NCBI GenBank assembly: GCA_036338435.1
Contig: JAYZCG010000049.1
Coordinates: forward strand, 1 to 64,000
Reading direction: 5' to 3'
Length of the DNA stretch: 64,000 nt
DNA from: JAPYTY01 sp036338435
Lineage (GTDB): Bacteria > Acidobacteriota > UBA6911 > RPQK01 > JADFOI01
The notes beneath the pieces are model-generated. The model saw only the letters and a list, made by a program, of their open reading frames with translations, had not been told where the DNA came from and made no database searches. How positions within the stretch are numbered: the stretch's first letter is position 1; every line of letters starts with the position of its first letter. The position numbers and the translations under genes are program-made. Positions 33,003-40,612 of the stretch are shown piece after piece.

Positions 33003-33824
33003 CTACTCGTTGCGCTTGTATCCTTCCAAGCCGGGACGATAAGTCTTGTCATCGATGAACTGCTTAATCCCCTCATCCCGACCCTTTTCAGGGTCAGTGG
33101 CTCGCAATGCGACCAACTTGGCACCGATATACTCCTCTGCGTGGACGTAGTCCATGTTCCGGCAAGTCTTAAAAACTTCCTTGGTAGCCCTTAATGCAGC
33201 TGGGTTTTTGTCGATTAACTTGTTGGCTAGTTTCACGGTCTCCTCTCGTAGTATATCCAAGGGAACCGCATAGTTGACCAATCGCATTTCAGCTGCCTGT
33301 TTGCCATTGAATGTATCCCCTGTCAGCGAGTAGTACAGCGCATCCCGGTAGCTCATGGCATCGGCAATCACTCTACTGACAATCCCACCCGGGAAAATGC
33401 CAAAATTAATCTCACTGAGGCCAAAGGTAGCCTCTTCGGCCGCGATGGCGATGTCACAGGCGACTAACTGGGTGAACCCACCTCCAAAGCAATAACCGTT
33501 AACCATAGCGATAGTTGGGACAGGAAAAGTTAACAGGCGTCGCCAACGCCACTCATGGGTTGCCCATTCAGCACGACTACGCTCAGAGGGATTATTGTCC
33601 AATTCGCGGAAGAACGCCTTCAGATCCTGACCAGCACACCAACTTTCTCCAGCTCCCGTCAATACCATCACCCGCGTGTCGGTATCGGATGCCACCTCTG
33701 TCAGAACATCTACCATCTCAAAATGGAGTTCTGGACTCATACAGTTGCGCTTTTCCGGACGATTTAAAATCACCCAGGTTATACCACCCTCTTTTTCGAT
33801 TTTTACGGTGTTGTAAGTTTTCAT
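33003..33824 (-). CDS. Enoyl-CoA hydratase of the hydroxycinnamoyl-CoA hydratase-lyase type
   Basis: 273 residues from ATG 33824 (AAAGGGA 6 nt upstream). The sequence follows hydroxycinnamoyl-CoA hydratase-lyase (feruloyl-CoA hydratase) closely: NRPEKRNCMSPELHFEM, VMVLTGAGESWCAGQDLKAF, TIAMVNGYCFGGGF, EATFGLSEINFGIFPGG and a C-terminal KQFIDDKTYRPGLEGYKR. Glu138 corresponds to the catalytic Glu. From memory of the structural work, the Ser after GGGF and the Tyr of the EYFREVD segment contact the phenolic substrate; here they are Thr118 and Phe (KAFFRELD). It may therefore accept a non-4-hydroxy cinnamoyl-CoA. First gene of the operon. Confidence 0.85.
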   Translation of the reverse strand: MKTYNTVKIEKEGGITWVILNRPEKRNCMSPELHFEMVDVLTEVASDTDTRVMVLTGAGESWCAGQDLKAFFRELDNNPSERSRAEWATHEWRWRRLLTFPVPTIAMVNGYCFGGGFTQLVACDIAIAAEEATFGLSEINFGIFPGGIVSRVIADAMSYRDALYYSLTGDTFNGKQAAEMRLVNYAVPLDILREETVKLANKLIDKNPAALRATKEVFKTCRNMDYVHAEEYIGAKLVALRATDPEKGRDEGIKQFIDDKTYRPGLEGYKRNE

Positions 33825-33869
33825 TGCATTCCCTTTCAAAGATCCTGGCCAATCCAAATTTGCGGCGGG

Positions 33870-33898
33870 AGTATATGGGGGAGTTTACTTGAAGTCAA
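33870..33898 (-). promoter_or_regulatory. Near-consensus sigma70-type promoter of the CoA operon
   Basis: Minus strand TTGACT (33893-33898), exactly 17 nt, TATACT (33870-33875): five of six bases match in each hexamer. The predicted start is near 33863, about 40 nt before ATG 33824. A short dyad CTTGA-AG-TCAAG (33888-33899) covers the -35 element and could bind a regulator. Confidence 0.65.
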
Positions 33899-34017
33899 GG
33901 TGTCCTCATAAGCCTCCAGTGTTCCGTTTAAATTCATAAGTAATGAAGTCAATCATGGTATATTACACGGCGTTAGCGGAAGAGTGAACCCCCTGTTCAA
34001 GTCTCTACTACTAAGGA

Positions 34018-34431
34018 GTGGTTCCTCAAGATCGGGAACAGGATGCTCCTGTATCCATGGCAAAGAACAAAATACTGGTCGGAAAAACATCTGAATTAGA
34101 AGAAGCACAACCCTGTATTGTCGTTGACGGTACCACTGAAATTGGCATCTACCGATTTCATAACAAGTTCTATGCCTACGAGAACCTGTGTCCTCACCAG
34201 GGAGGACCAGCCTGTGAAGGGTTACTAATACCCCAGATCGAAGAGATCATAAACTCCGACAAGACCTATCGTGGCATGAAGTTCAATTACCAAAACCTTC
34301 ACATCGTGTGCCCCTGGCACGGATGGGAGTACGAATTAGAGAGTGGTGAAATGGTTGCTGACCGTCAATTTAGACTTAGAAAGTTTGAGGTGATCGAAGA
34401 AGGAGAAGAAATCTTTGTCATCACGGAATAG
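34018..34431 (+). CDS. Rieske [2Fe-2S] ferredoxin-like protein with long inter-ligand insert
   Basis: 125-137 residues. The first ligand pair is CPHQGGPACEG and the second is CPWHGWEYELESG, the classic C-x-H and C-x2-H boxes. They are separated by about 50 residues (containing IPQIEEIINSDKTYRGMKFN) instead of the roughly 17 usual in small Rieske ferredoxins. No oxygenase domain or signal peptide. Start uncertain: GTG 34018 or ATG 34057; an AAGGAG sits at 34013-34018 and suits neither well. It overlaps the following amidohydrolase-2 gene by 17 nt, so the two probably work together. Confidence 0.8.
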   Translation: MVPQDREQDAPVSMAKNKILVGKTSELEEAQPCIVVDGTTEIGIYRFHNKFYAYENLCPHQGGPACEGLLIPQIEEIINSDKTYRGMKFNYQNLHIVCPWHGWEYELESGEMVADRQFRLRKFEVIEEGEEIFVITE

Positions 34432-35677
34432 AACAGATAAATCTGCAGGTATCGAACTCCCCACCAGCGACATTCACAAAATGGCAGTCGAGGAGCTTGA
34501 CACCACCAAACTACTACGCCACGCTGCCCATCAACGCGATGATCGAGGATACAAGGACTTTCTAATCGTTGACACAGACTGTCATCATTACGAGAACGAG
34601 TCCCTCCGGGAGATCATCGAGTTTATCGAAGACCCAGTGATCAAACACAGCGCTAAAATGGCAACCACGGGGGGAACAGGAGTACAGTCTTCTTTTCTCC
34701 CAGGACTAGTGGGCCACCAGGACATCGCTGGGAGAGTGACCCGTTATCCGCTTCGCAAGACCGAAAAAGTGCCAGCTGGGGAAAATCATCGTGATATCCA
34801 TTTAACCCTCAAATGGATGGATGCCATGGGCGTAGATTATGTCTGTTTGTTCCCAACCCCCATGCTGGCTATGGGAATCCACCCTCAAACCGAGGTAGAG
34901 GTGAACATGGCAAGGGCTTACAATTGCTGGCTTACTGAGAGGCTTCTCGCCGTTGAGCCTCGTCTTAAATCGATGCTCTATTTACCCTTCAACGATCCAG
35001 ATGCCACCTATCGTACTGTTCAAGAATTTGGAGAAAAAGAGGGGGTCGTAGGCTTTATGGTCACCTCAGTCCGTTACAGACCTGTCTACGACAACGCCTA
35101 TATGAAAACTTACGCTCTGCTCCAAGAAATGGGTAAACCTATTGCCTTTCACGCTGGCTACACCTGGACTGATCAGATGTTGTCTACAACCAATCGCTTT
35201 ATTGTTACCCATGCCCTGGGCTTTACCTTCTTCAACATCCTGCACTGCGCTAACTGGATTGCTAATGGCTTGCCCGTACGATTCCCCGAACTCAAAGTTA
35301 TCTGGATTGAATCGGGCATTGCCTGGATTCCCTGGCTTATGCAGCGTTTGGACAACGACTACAAAATGCGCAGTTCCGAATGTCCTGCCCTTACCAAACC
35401 TCCTAGCAAATATATGCAGGAGATGTACTACACGACACAACCTCTGGAAATACCCGATGATCTAAACGTCTTGGAGACTACCTTTAAGATGGCTCACGCC
35501 GAGACTCAACTACTTTGGGCTTCGGACTATCCACACTGGGATATGGATCTACCCAGCAAAATTTATGATCTCCCTTTCCTCTCCAATCAGGCCAAACGCA
35601 ATATTTTGGGTAAAAACGCCCAGAAACTCTTCAGCCTAGATGTGAGCGATCGATTCCCCAGTAAAGGCTCGTCCTAG
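34415..35677 (+). CDS. Amidohydrolase-2 (ACMSD-like) family hydrolase or decarboxylase
   Basis: 420 residues. Features of PF04909-type enzymes: DFLIVDTDCHHYENE (metal motif, DCHH in place of the common DxHxH), KPIAFHAGYTWTD (His ligand), FNILHCANWIANGLPVRFPELKVIWIESG and LLWASDYPHWDMD (Asp ligand). The family includes aminocarboxymuconate-semialdehyde and 5-carboxyvanillate decarboxylases, so decarboxylation or hydrolysis of an aromatic-derived acid is likely. TTG 34415 is favoured because GGAG lies 9 nt upstream; ATG 34481 has no ribosome site. Coupled to the Rieske gene. Confidence 0.82.
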   Translation: MSSRNRTDKSAGIELPTSDIHKMAVEELDTTKLLRHAAHQRDDRGYKDFLIVDTDCHHYENESLREIIEFIEDPVIKHSAKMATTGGTGVQSSFLPGLVGHQDIAGRVTRYPLRKTEKVPAGENHRDIHLTLKWMDAMGVDYVCLFPTPMLAMGIHPQTEVEVNMARAYNCWLTERLLAVEPRLKSMLYLPFNDPDATYRTVQEFGEKEGVVGFMVTSVRYRPVYDNAYMKTYALLQEMGKPIAFHAGYTWTDQMLSTTNRFIVTHALGFTFFNILHCANWIANGLPVRFPELKVIWIESGIAWIPWLMQRLDNDYKMRSSECPALTKPPSKYMQEMYYTTQPLEIPDDLNVLETTFKMAHAETQLLWASDYPHWDMDLPSKIYDLPFLSNQAKRNILGKNAQKLFSLDVSDRFPSKGSS

Positions 35678-35873
35678 TCTCTCCCGACAATAGTTTTTAA
35701 AATGCTAGGCCCGCGCACCTCGGCAACTCAAAACTACACATCATCTTGTCAATACTTGCCTCTATAGCCTAGTGTTTTCGACAATAATCTGTTATCTCTA
35801 GAGGATACAACGTTATAATTATTGACAATGGGATATATCTATTAAGAGGAACCATATTCGGAGGGACCTTTCA

Positions 35874-37766
35874 ATGGTACATACAGCATTGATTCGACAG
35901 AAGCATGTCTTAGCCCTAGTGTGGGGATTACTACTCTTATCTAATTTCGGACTTGCACAAAATCGTCCTCCCCTTGTAGCCCAGATGGGATGGGCCGATA
36001 CCATTCTCGTTAACGGCAAAATTGTCAGTATGGATGACCGTAGCATAGTCCCCAACACAGTTGGCAATGTGTACGAGGCAATGGCCATAAAGGGGAAACA
36101 TATTATGGCCCTGGGCACCGACCAGGAAATAAAAAACCTTGCCAGATCTAGTACCCAGATCATTGACCTAGCAGGTAGAACAACCATTCCTGGTCTAATT
36201 CAGACCCACTACCACCTTTTTGGGACTGCAGCCCGCAGATATGGTCCTCAATACGGTTTCACTGACCCGAGCATTCAACTTAGCGTGACCGCCCAAACTG
36301 ATGTGGAAGGCACGGCCAAGGCTATTCGAGAGACTGTGCTTAATGCAATCCAAGCACAGAGAATTTCAAAGGGTCAGTGGATTAGCGTTCGCGTTCAGGA
36401 CAACCAAAATAATTCCCCCGGCACTCGACGGACCTGGTTTTATATTGGCAAAATCAACCGACGGCAACTAGATGCCGCTGTCCCCAACCACCCCGTTATT
36501 GTGAACATGGGGCTGGGAGGCTACTTCAACCAAGCCGCCATAGATGCCTTTAAGGAGGAGTTTCACGACTGGGAGGAAAGCACGGACCTAGAAACAGGTC
36601 CAGGTTCAGCTATGAATGGCTACTTGGCGGTTCCAGAGCAGGGAGCCATCAGCTTTGAGTACTGGTGGAAAGACAAACCGCTGTCTGATCTGGCGGAAGT
36701 TATGCGCCTCCAAGGTATAGATGTTGTCAAGAAAGGTTTCACTACCGTAGCGACCCGGCTATTGTATCCTCGTACAGTAGGAGCATATGCCGTCTTGAAC
36801 CGACAAGGTAGAATGCCCCACCGGCTGGCTTACTACATTGAATCTCAACGAGGAAATCTCTTCAATAGCAAATCAATCGAATCATTCTATCGCGCCTATG
36901 GTGCTCCCTGGACCAACCACCGAAATGGCGGGGAAATGTTGTGGTTAAACGGAATGTGCCATGAAATCTGGGATTCGACACAAAACAATGTCTGTTTGGG
37001 GCCCGACATACCGGCTGCTCCTGAAATCAAGGAGCGGGAGAGATGTCCTAATCCGACCCTAAAAGCCTGGGTCTCTCTTAAAGCTGCAATTACCAATGGG
37101 TGGCGGCCCGCCCAAGTACACGGAACTTCACCCCATGGAGTTCGCCTCTACATCCAGATGCTCGAGGAATCAATGGCGGAGGCCAATCTGTCGGTCGAAT
37201 ACATCCGTAGCCTACGCCCTACACTAGAGCATAGTCAGGTTCTGGGTGCTGTCCCAGACGTTATTGCTGGCATCAAAAAATATGGAATCCATATCAATGT
37301 CACACCATTTCTGCTGGCTGAGGTCCCTAAGCTTATCAATGACTACGGTGAAAAATTGAGAGAATTTGCTATGCCAGTCAAAACCTGGATTAATGAGGGA
37401 ATCCGGGTAACCTTCGAGTCTTCAGGCGATGATTTCTGGGAACCCATCCACATACTCGTCACTCGTAAAACTTCTGTGAGCCGAACGTATCCAGAATCGG
37501 TCGTACTTCTCCCACACGAGGCCGTTGATAGAGTAACGGCTTTAAAAATGGGAACCACCTGGGCTTCCGAGTACATGATGGCAGAAGATACAATTGGCAC
37601 GCTAGAGCCTGGTAAATTTGCCGATTTCACCGTATTAGACCGAGATTACTTCACCATCCCTGTTGATGACATCCTCAACATTACACCGGTCGTGACAGGA
37701 CTGAGCGGGGAAATTCTATGGAACAATCTCAATGGCCAGGAGCAACTTGCCTCCTGGCTACAGTAG
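35874..37766 (+). CDS. Secreted amidohydrolase-3 family protein (paralogue C, divergent)
   Basis: 630 residues. Signal peptide LALVWGLLLLSNFGLAQ. Start of the domain ADTILVNGKIVSMDD, HxH motif in GLIQTHYHLFGT, His in AQVHGTSPHGV, His in TLEHSQVLGAVPDVI and the C-terminal GTLEPGKFADFTVLDRDYFT. The metal-site Ser-Asp segment is again absent; the equivalent stretch reads RVTFESSGDDFWEP. More distant from the proteins at 16852 and 57220 than those are from each other. GGAGGG 8 nt before ATG. It stands just ahead of the IorAB-like genes. Confidence 0.75.
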   Translation: MVHTALIRQKHVLALVWGLLLLSNFGLAQNRPPLVAQMGWADTILVNGKIVSMDDRSIVPNTVGNVYEAMAIKGKHIMALGTDQEIKNLARSSTQIIDLAGRTTIPGLIQTHYHLFGTAARRYGPQYGFTDPSIQLSVTAQTDVEGTAKAIRETVLNAIQAQRISKGQWISVRVQDNQNNSPGTRRTWFYIGKINRRQLDAAVPNHPVIVNMGLGGYFNQAAIDAFKEEFHDWEESTDLETGPGSAMNGYLAVPEQGAISFEYWWKDKPLSDLAEVMRLQGIDVVKKGFTTVATRLLYPRTVGAYAVLNRQGRMPHRLAYYIESQRGNLFNSKSIESFYRAYGAPWTNHRNGGEMLWLNGMCHEIWDSTQNNVCLGPDIPAAPEIKERERCPNPTLKAWVSLKAAITNGWRPAQVHGTSPHGVRLYIQMLEESMAEANLSVEYIRSLRPTLEHSQVLGAVPDVIAGIKKYGIHINVTPFLLAEVPKLINDYGEKLREFAMPVKTWINEGIRVTFESSGDDFWEPIHILVTRKTSVSRTYPESVVLLPHEAVDRVTALKMGTTWASEYMMAEDTIGTLEPGKFADFTVLDRDYFTIPVDDILNITPVVTGLSGEILWNNLNGQEQLASWLQ

Positions 37767-37891
37767 GACTCCAAGCTTTGTAGACTACCCTTCCCTTGAA
37801 GTGAGCAACAAAGTTATGAAATGGAGCTATAGCTCAAAACTAATATCTTGGGTTACGAGGAAAACCCAGAAAAGCTTTAGGAGGTTTGAAC

Positions 37892-38368
37892 ATGCCTACG
37901 CTTCGCCTTTTAGTTAATGGCACAGAGCACGTTTTAGACGATATAGATCCGTCGATGCCACTATTGTGGATTATTCGCGATAACCTCAGTCTAGCGGGGA
38001 CAAAATTTGGTTGTGGTGGTGGGTTTTGCGGAGCTTGCACCGTGCATGTTGACGGCAACCCAGTTAGATCGTGTTCGGTTCCGGTCGCATCAGTAGTGAA
38101 TCGAGATATCACCACCATAGAGGGCTTAGCCAGTACCAATGGCACGCTACATCCTCTTCAGGAAGCCTGGATTGAGCATGACGTCCCCCAATGTGGATAC
38201 TGCCAAACAGGCCAGATAATGACCGCTGCTGGACTACTCAGCAAAAACCCCACACCGAGTGATGCGGATGTGGATCGAGCCATGGCGGGCAATCTCTGTC
38301 GTTGTGGGACATACAATCGAATTCGTCAGGCTATACATACGGCTGCACGAAAAGGAGGCAAGTCATGA
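37892..38368 (+). CDS. iorA: [2Fe-2S] subunit of IorAB-type molybdenum hydroxylase
   Basis: 158 residues from ATG 37892 (TAGGAGGT 6 nt upstream). Cluster motifs GTKFGCGGGFCGACTVHVDG with a later SC, and PQCGYCQTGQIM with NLCRCGTYNRI. The CGYCQTGQIM variant is typical of the isoquinoline 1-oxidoreductase / IorA branch rather than CoxS. Its stop overlaps the next start (ATGA at 38365-38368), so the subunits are translationally coupled. Confidence 0.9.
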   Translation: MPTLRLLVNGTEHVLDDIDPSMPLLWIIRDNLSLAGTKFGCGGGFCGACTVHVDGNPVRSCSVPVASVVNRDITTIEGLASTNGTLHPLQEAWIEHDVPQCGYCQTGQIMTAAGLLSKNPTPSDADVDRAMAGNLCRCGTYNRIRQAIHTAARKGGKS

Positions 38369-40611
38369 ACGACCAATACCTTCGAAACATCATCCGCGAC
38401 GTGGAGACCGAACTTGGAATTCATCAAGCAAAACGCATGCCTCGGCGCTCATTTGTCAAGCTCACCGGACTTGCTGGGGGGGGACTCGTACTTGCCTTCA
38501 ATCTAGGTGAAACTGGCAGTTCCCTGATCGCACAAACAGGTGATTCTACATTCGCACCCAATGCCTTCATTCGTATTTCTCCTGATGGATCGATTCTGGT
38601 CTATTCAAAGAACCCAGAGATTGGACAGGGAATCAAGACATCCCTTCCAATGATTGTCGCTGAAGAACTTGACGCAAACTGGGCCGATGTTGTGGTACAA
38701 CAATCCCCGATTAATCAGGCGCTTTATGGCCGACAGGCAGCAGGAGGCTCCCGGTCAATCCCTGCCAACTGGGATCAGTTACGTCTTGCCGGAGCTAATG
38801 CCCGTATTATGCTTGTCACTGCCGCTGCTCAGGAATGGGGTGTCCCGGCTACAGACTGTGAAACTGAAATGAGCGAAGTGATACACCCACATAGTAAGCG
38901 CCGCCTAGGATATGGCGAACTAGCTAACAAGGCATCCAGACTTCCGGTTCCAGATCAAAATACGGTCTCGCTGAAAGAACGTAAAGATTGGAAACTACTA
39001 GGAACGAGAGTGACTGGTGTCGATAACCACGCACTCGTGACTGGTCAGCCACTTTTCGGTATTGATCAGAAGGTGCCGGGAATGTTCTATGCTACCTATG
39101 ACAAGTGTCCAGCTACTGGGGGAAGTGTCCGCAGTGCTAACTTGGATGAAATTCGTTTACTCCCCGGAGTCAAAGATGCCTTTATCCTTGAAGGCACAGG
39201 GCAAGTCACTGAATTGATGCCTGGAGTTGCTATCGTAGCAGAATCTACATGGGCCGCTTTTAGTGCTAAACGTCATCTGCGTGTGGTCTGGGATGAAACA
39301 GAAGCTTCCAAAGACAGTTGGAGTGGCTCGGTTGAGAGAGCCCGTGAATTATCTACACAACAGGGTGTCGAAACCGTTGTATCCAGCGGGAATGTGGAGG
39401 AAGCATTCAGCAACGCCGAGACAATATTAGAAGGGTTTTATAGTTATCCATTCCTCTCCCATGCAACCCTTGAACCCCAAAACACAACAGCCTGGTATCG
39501 CGATGGTAGTGTTGAGATCTGGGCTCCTACACAAACTCCCCAGAGAGGAATCAGCAATGCTGCTAAAATCCTGGGAATCACGGAAGATCGGGTCACGCTT
39601 CACCAGACCCGAGTCGGAGGAGGATTTGGCCGTCGCTTAATGAATGACTCCGTATGCGAAGCCGTAGCTATATCAAAAAAATTCGGCGCACCGATAAAAC
39701 TACAGTGGACCCGTGAAGATGATATGGCTCATGACTTTTATCGCGTGGGTGGCTTTCATGGCCTCAGAGGGAGCTTCAATAAAGAAGGACAACTGACCGC
39801 TTGGCAAGACCACTTTGTAACCTTCTCAGCCGACGGTAAAAACCCCGTCAGTGGAGGTAACATCTCTGAAAGTGAGTTCCCAGCTCCACTGGTTGATAAT
39901 TTTGATCTCACCCAGACCATGCTCCCATTAGGAACTCCCTGTGGCCCATGGAGAGCACCGCGCTCTAATGGGATAGCCTTTGCAGTACAGTGTTTTATTC
40001 ATGAACTAGCAGTAGCTGCCGGACGAGATCACCTGGAATTCATTCTGGATATAATGGGACAACCGCGTTGGCTGGATCCCGGAAACTCACGTGCCCTCAA
40101 TACGGGTCGTGCTGCAGACGTTATTAAACTCGCCGCCGAAAAAGCTGAATGGGGCAGACGTTTACCCAAGGGGGGCGGACTGGGATTAGCATTTCACTTT
40201 AGCCATGCTGGCCACATTGCCGAGGTGGCGGAAGTCAGTGTCGATGACAATCGAAAAATAACAATCCATAGGGTGACGGTAGCCGCTGATGTTGGTCCGA
40301 TCATTAATTTAAGCGGCGCTGAAAATCAATGTCAGGGTGCTGTCATTGACGGCTTGAGTACAACACTGGGACTGGGACTCTCGATTGAGAATGGACGTGT
40401 ACAAGAATCCAACTTTGACCAGTATCCAATTCTCCGAATTGGTAACGCACCGAAAGTTGACGTTCACTTCATCCAAAGTGAGCATGCTCCAACAGGGCTG
40501 GGCGAACCTGCTTTGCCACCCATTGCACCGGCTGTCTGTAACGCACTTTTTGTTGCCACAGGTCACCGCGTTCGAGAATTACCACTGTCAAAAGAAGGAT
40601 TCTCAGTCTAG
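38365..40611 (+). CDS. iorB: Tat-exported molybdopterin subunit, isoquinoline 1-oxidoreductase beta (IorB)-like
   Basis: 748 residues from ATG 38365 (AAAGGAGG upstream). A twin-arginine signal lies unusually far in, at about residue 25 (MPRRSFVKLTGLAGGGLVLAF). Cofactor motifs: VGGGFGRRLMNDSV, LPLGTPCGPWRAPRSNG and GLGEPALPPIAPAVCNALF with the catalytic Glu. This group oxidises N-heterocycles or aldehydes, usually with a cytochrome as electron acceptor. No cytochrome gene follows, so the acceptor is unknown. The small subunit has no signal and would be co-exported. Confidence 0.88.
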   Translation: MNDQYLRNIIRDVETELGIHQAKRMPRRSFVKLTGLAGGGLVLAFNLGETGSSLIAQTGDSTFAPNAFIRISPDGSILVYSKNPEIGQGIKTSLPMIVAEELDANWADVVVQQSPINQALYGRQAAGGSRSIPANWDQLRLAGANARIMLVTAAAQEWGVPATDCETEMSEVIHPHSKRRLGYGELANKASRLPVPDQNTVSLKERKDWKLLGTRVTGVDNHALVTGQPLFGIDQKVPGMFYATYDKCPATGGSVRSANLDEIRLLPGVKDAFILEGTGQVTELMPGVAIVAESTWAAFSAKRHLRVVWDETEASKDSWSGSVERARELSTQQGVETVVSSGNVEEAFSNAETILEGFYSYPFLSHATLEPQNTTAWYRDGSVEIWAPTQTPQRGISNAAKILGITEDRVTLHQTRVGGGFGRRLMNDSVCEAVAISKKFGAPIKLQWTREDDMAHDFYRVGGFHGLRGSFNKEGQLTAWQDHFVTFSADGKNPVSGGNISESEFPAPLVDNFDLTQTMLPLGTPCGPWRAPRSNGIAFAVQCFIHELAVAAGRDHLEFILDIMGQPRWLDPGNSRALNTGRAADVIKLAAEKAEWGRRLPKGGGLGLAFHFSHAGHIAEVAEVSVDDNRKITIHRVTVAADVGPIINLSGAENQCQGAVIDGLSTTLGLGLSIENGRVQESNFDQYPILRIGNAPKVDVHFIQSEHAPTGLGEPALPPIAPAVCNALFVATGHRVRELPLSKEGFSV

Positions 40612-40612
40612 A

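Noticed and set aside
32999..33124. N-terminal extension of the acyl-CoA dehydrogenase
   Set aside because: It lies inside the hydratase coding region in another frame and does not resemble the family.
35814..35827. TATAAT and TTGACA before the amidohydrolase at 35874
   Set aside because: They are in the wrong order and neither has a correctly spaced partner hexamer.
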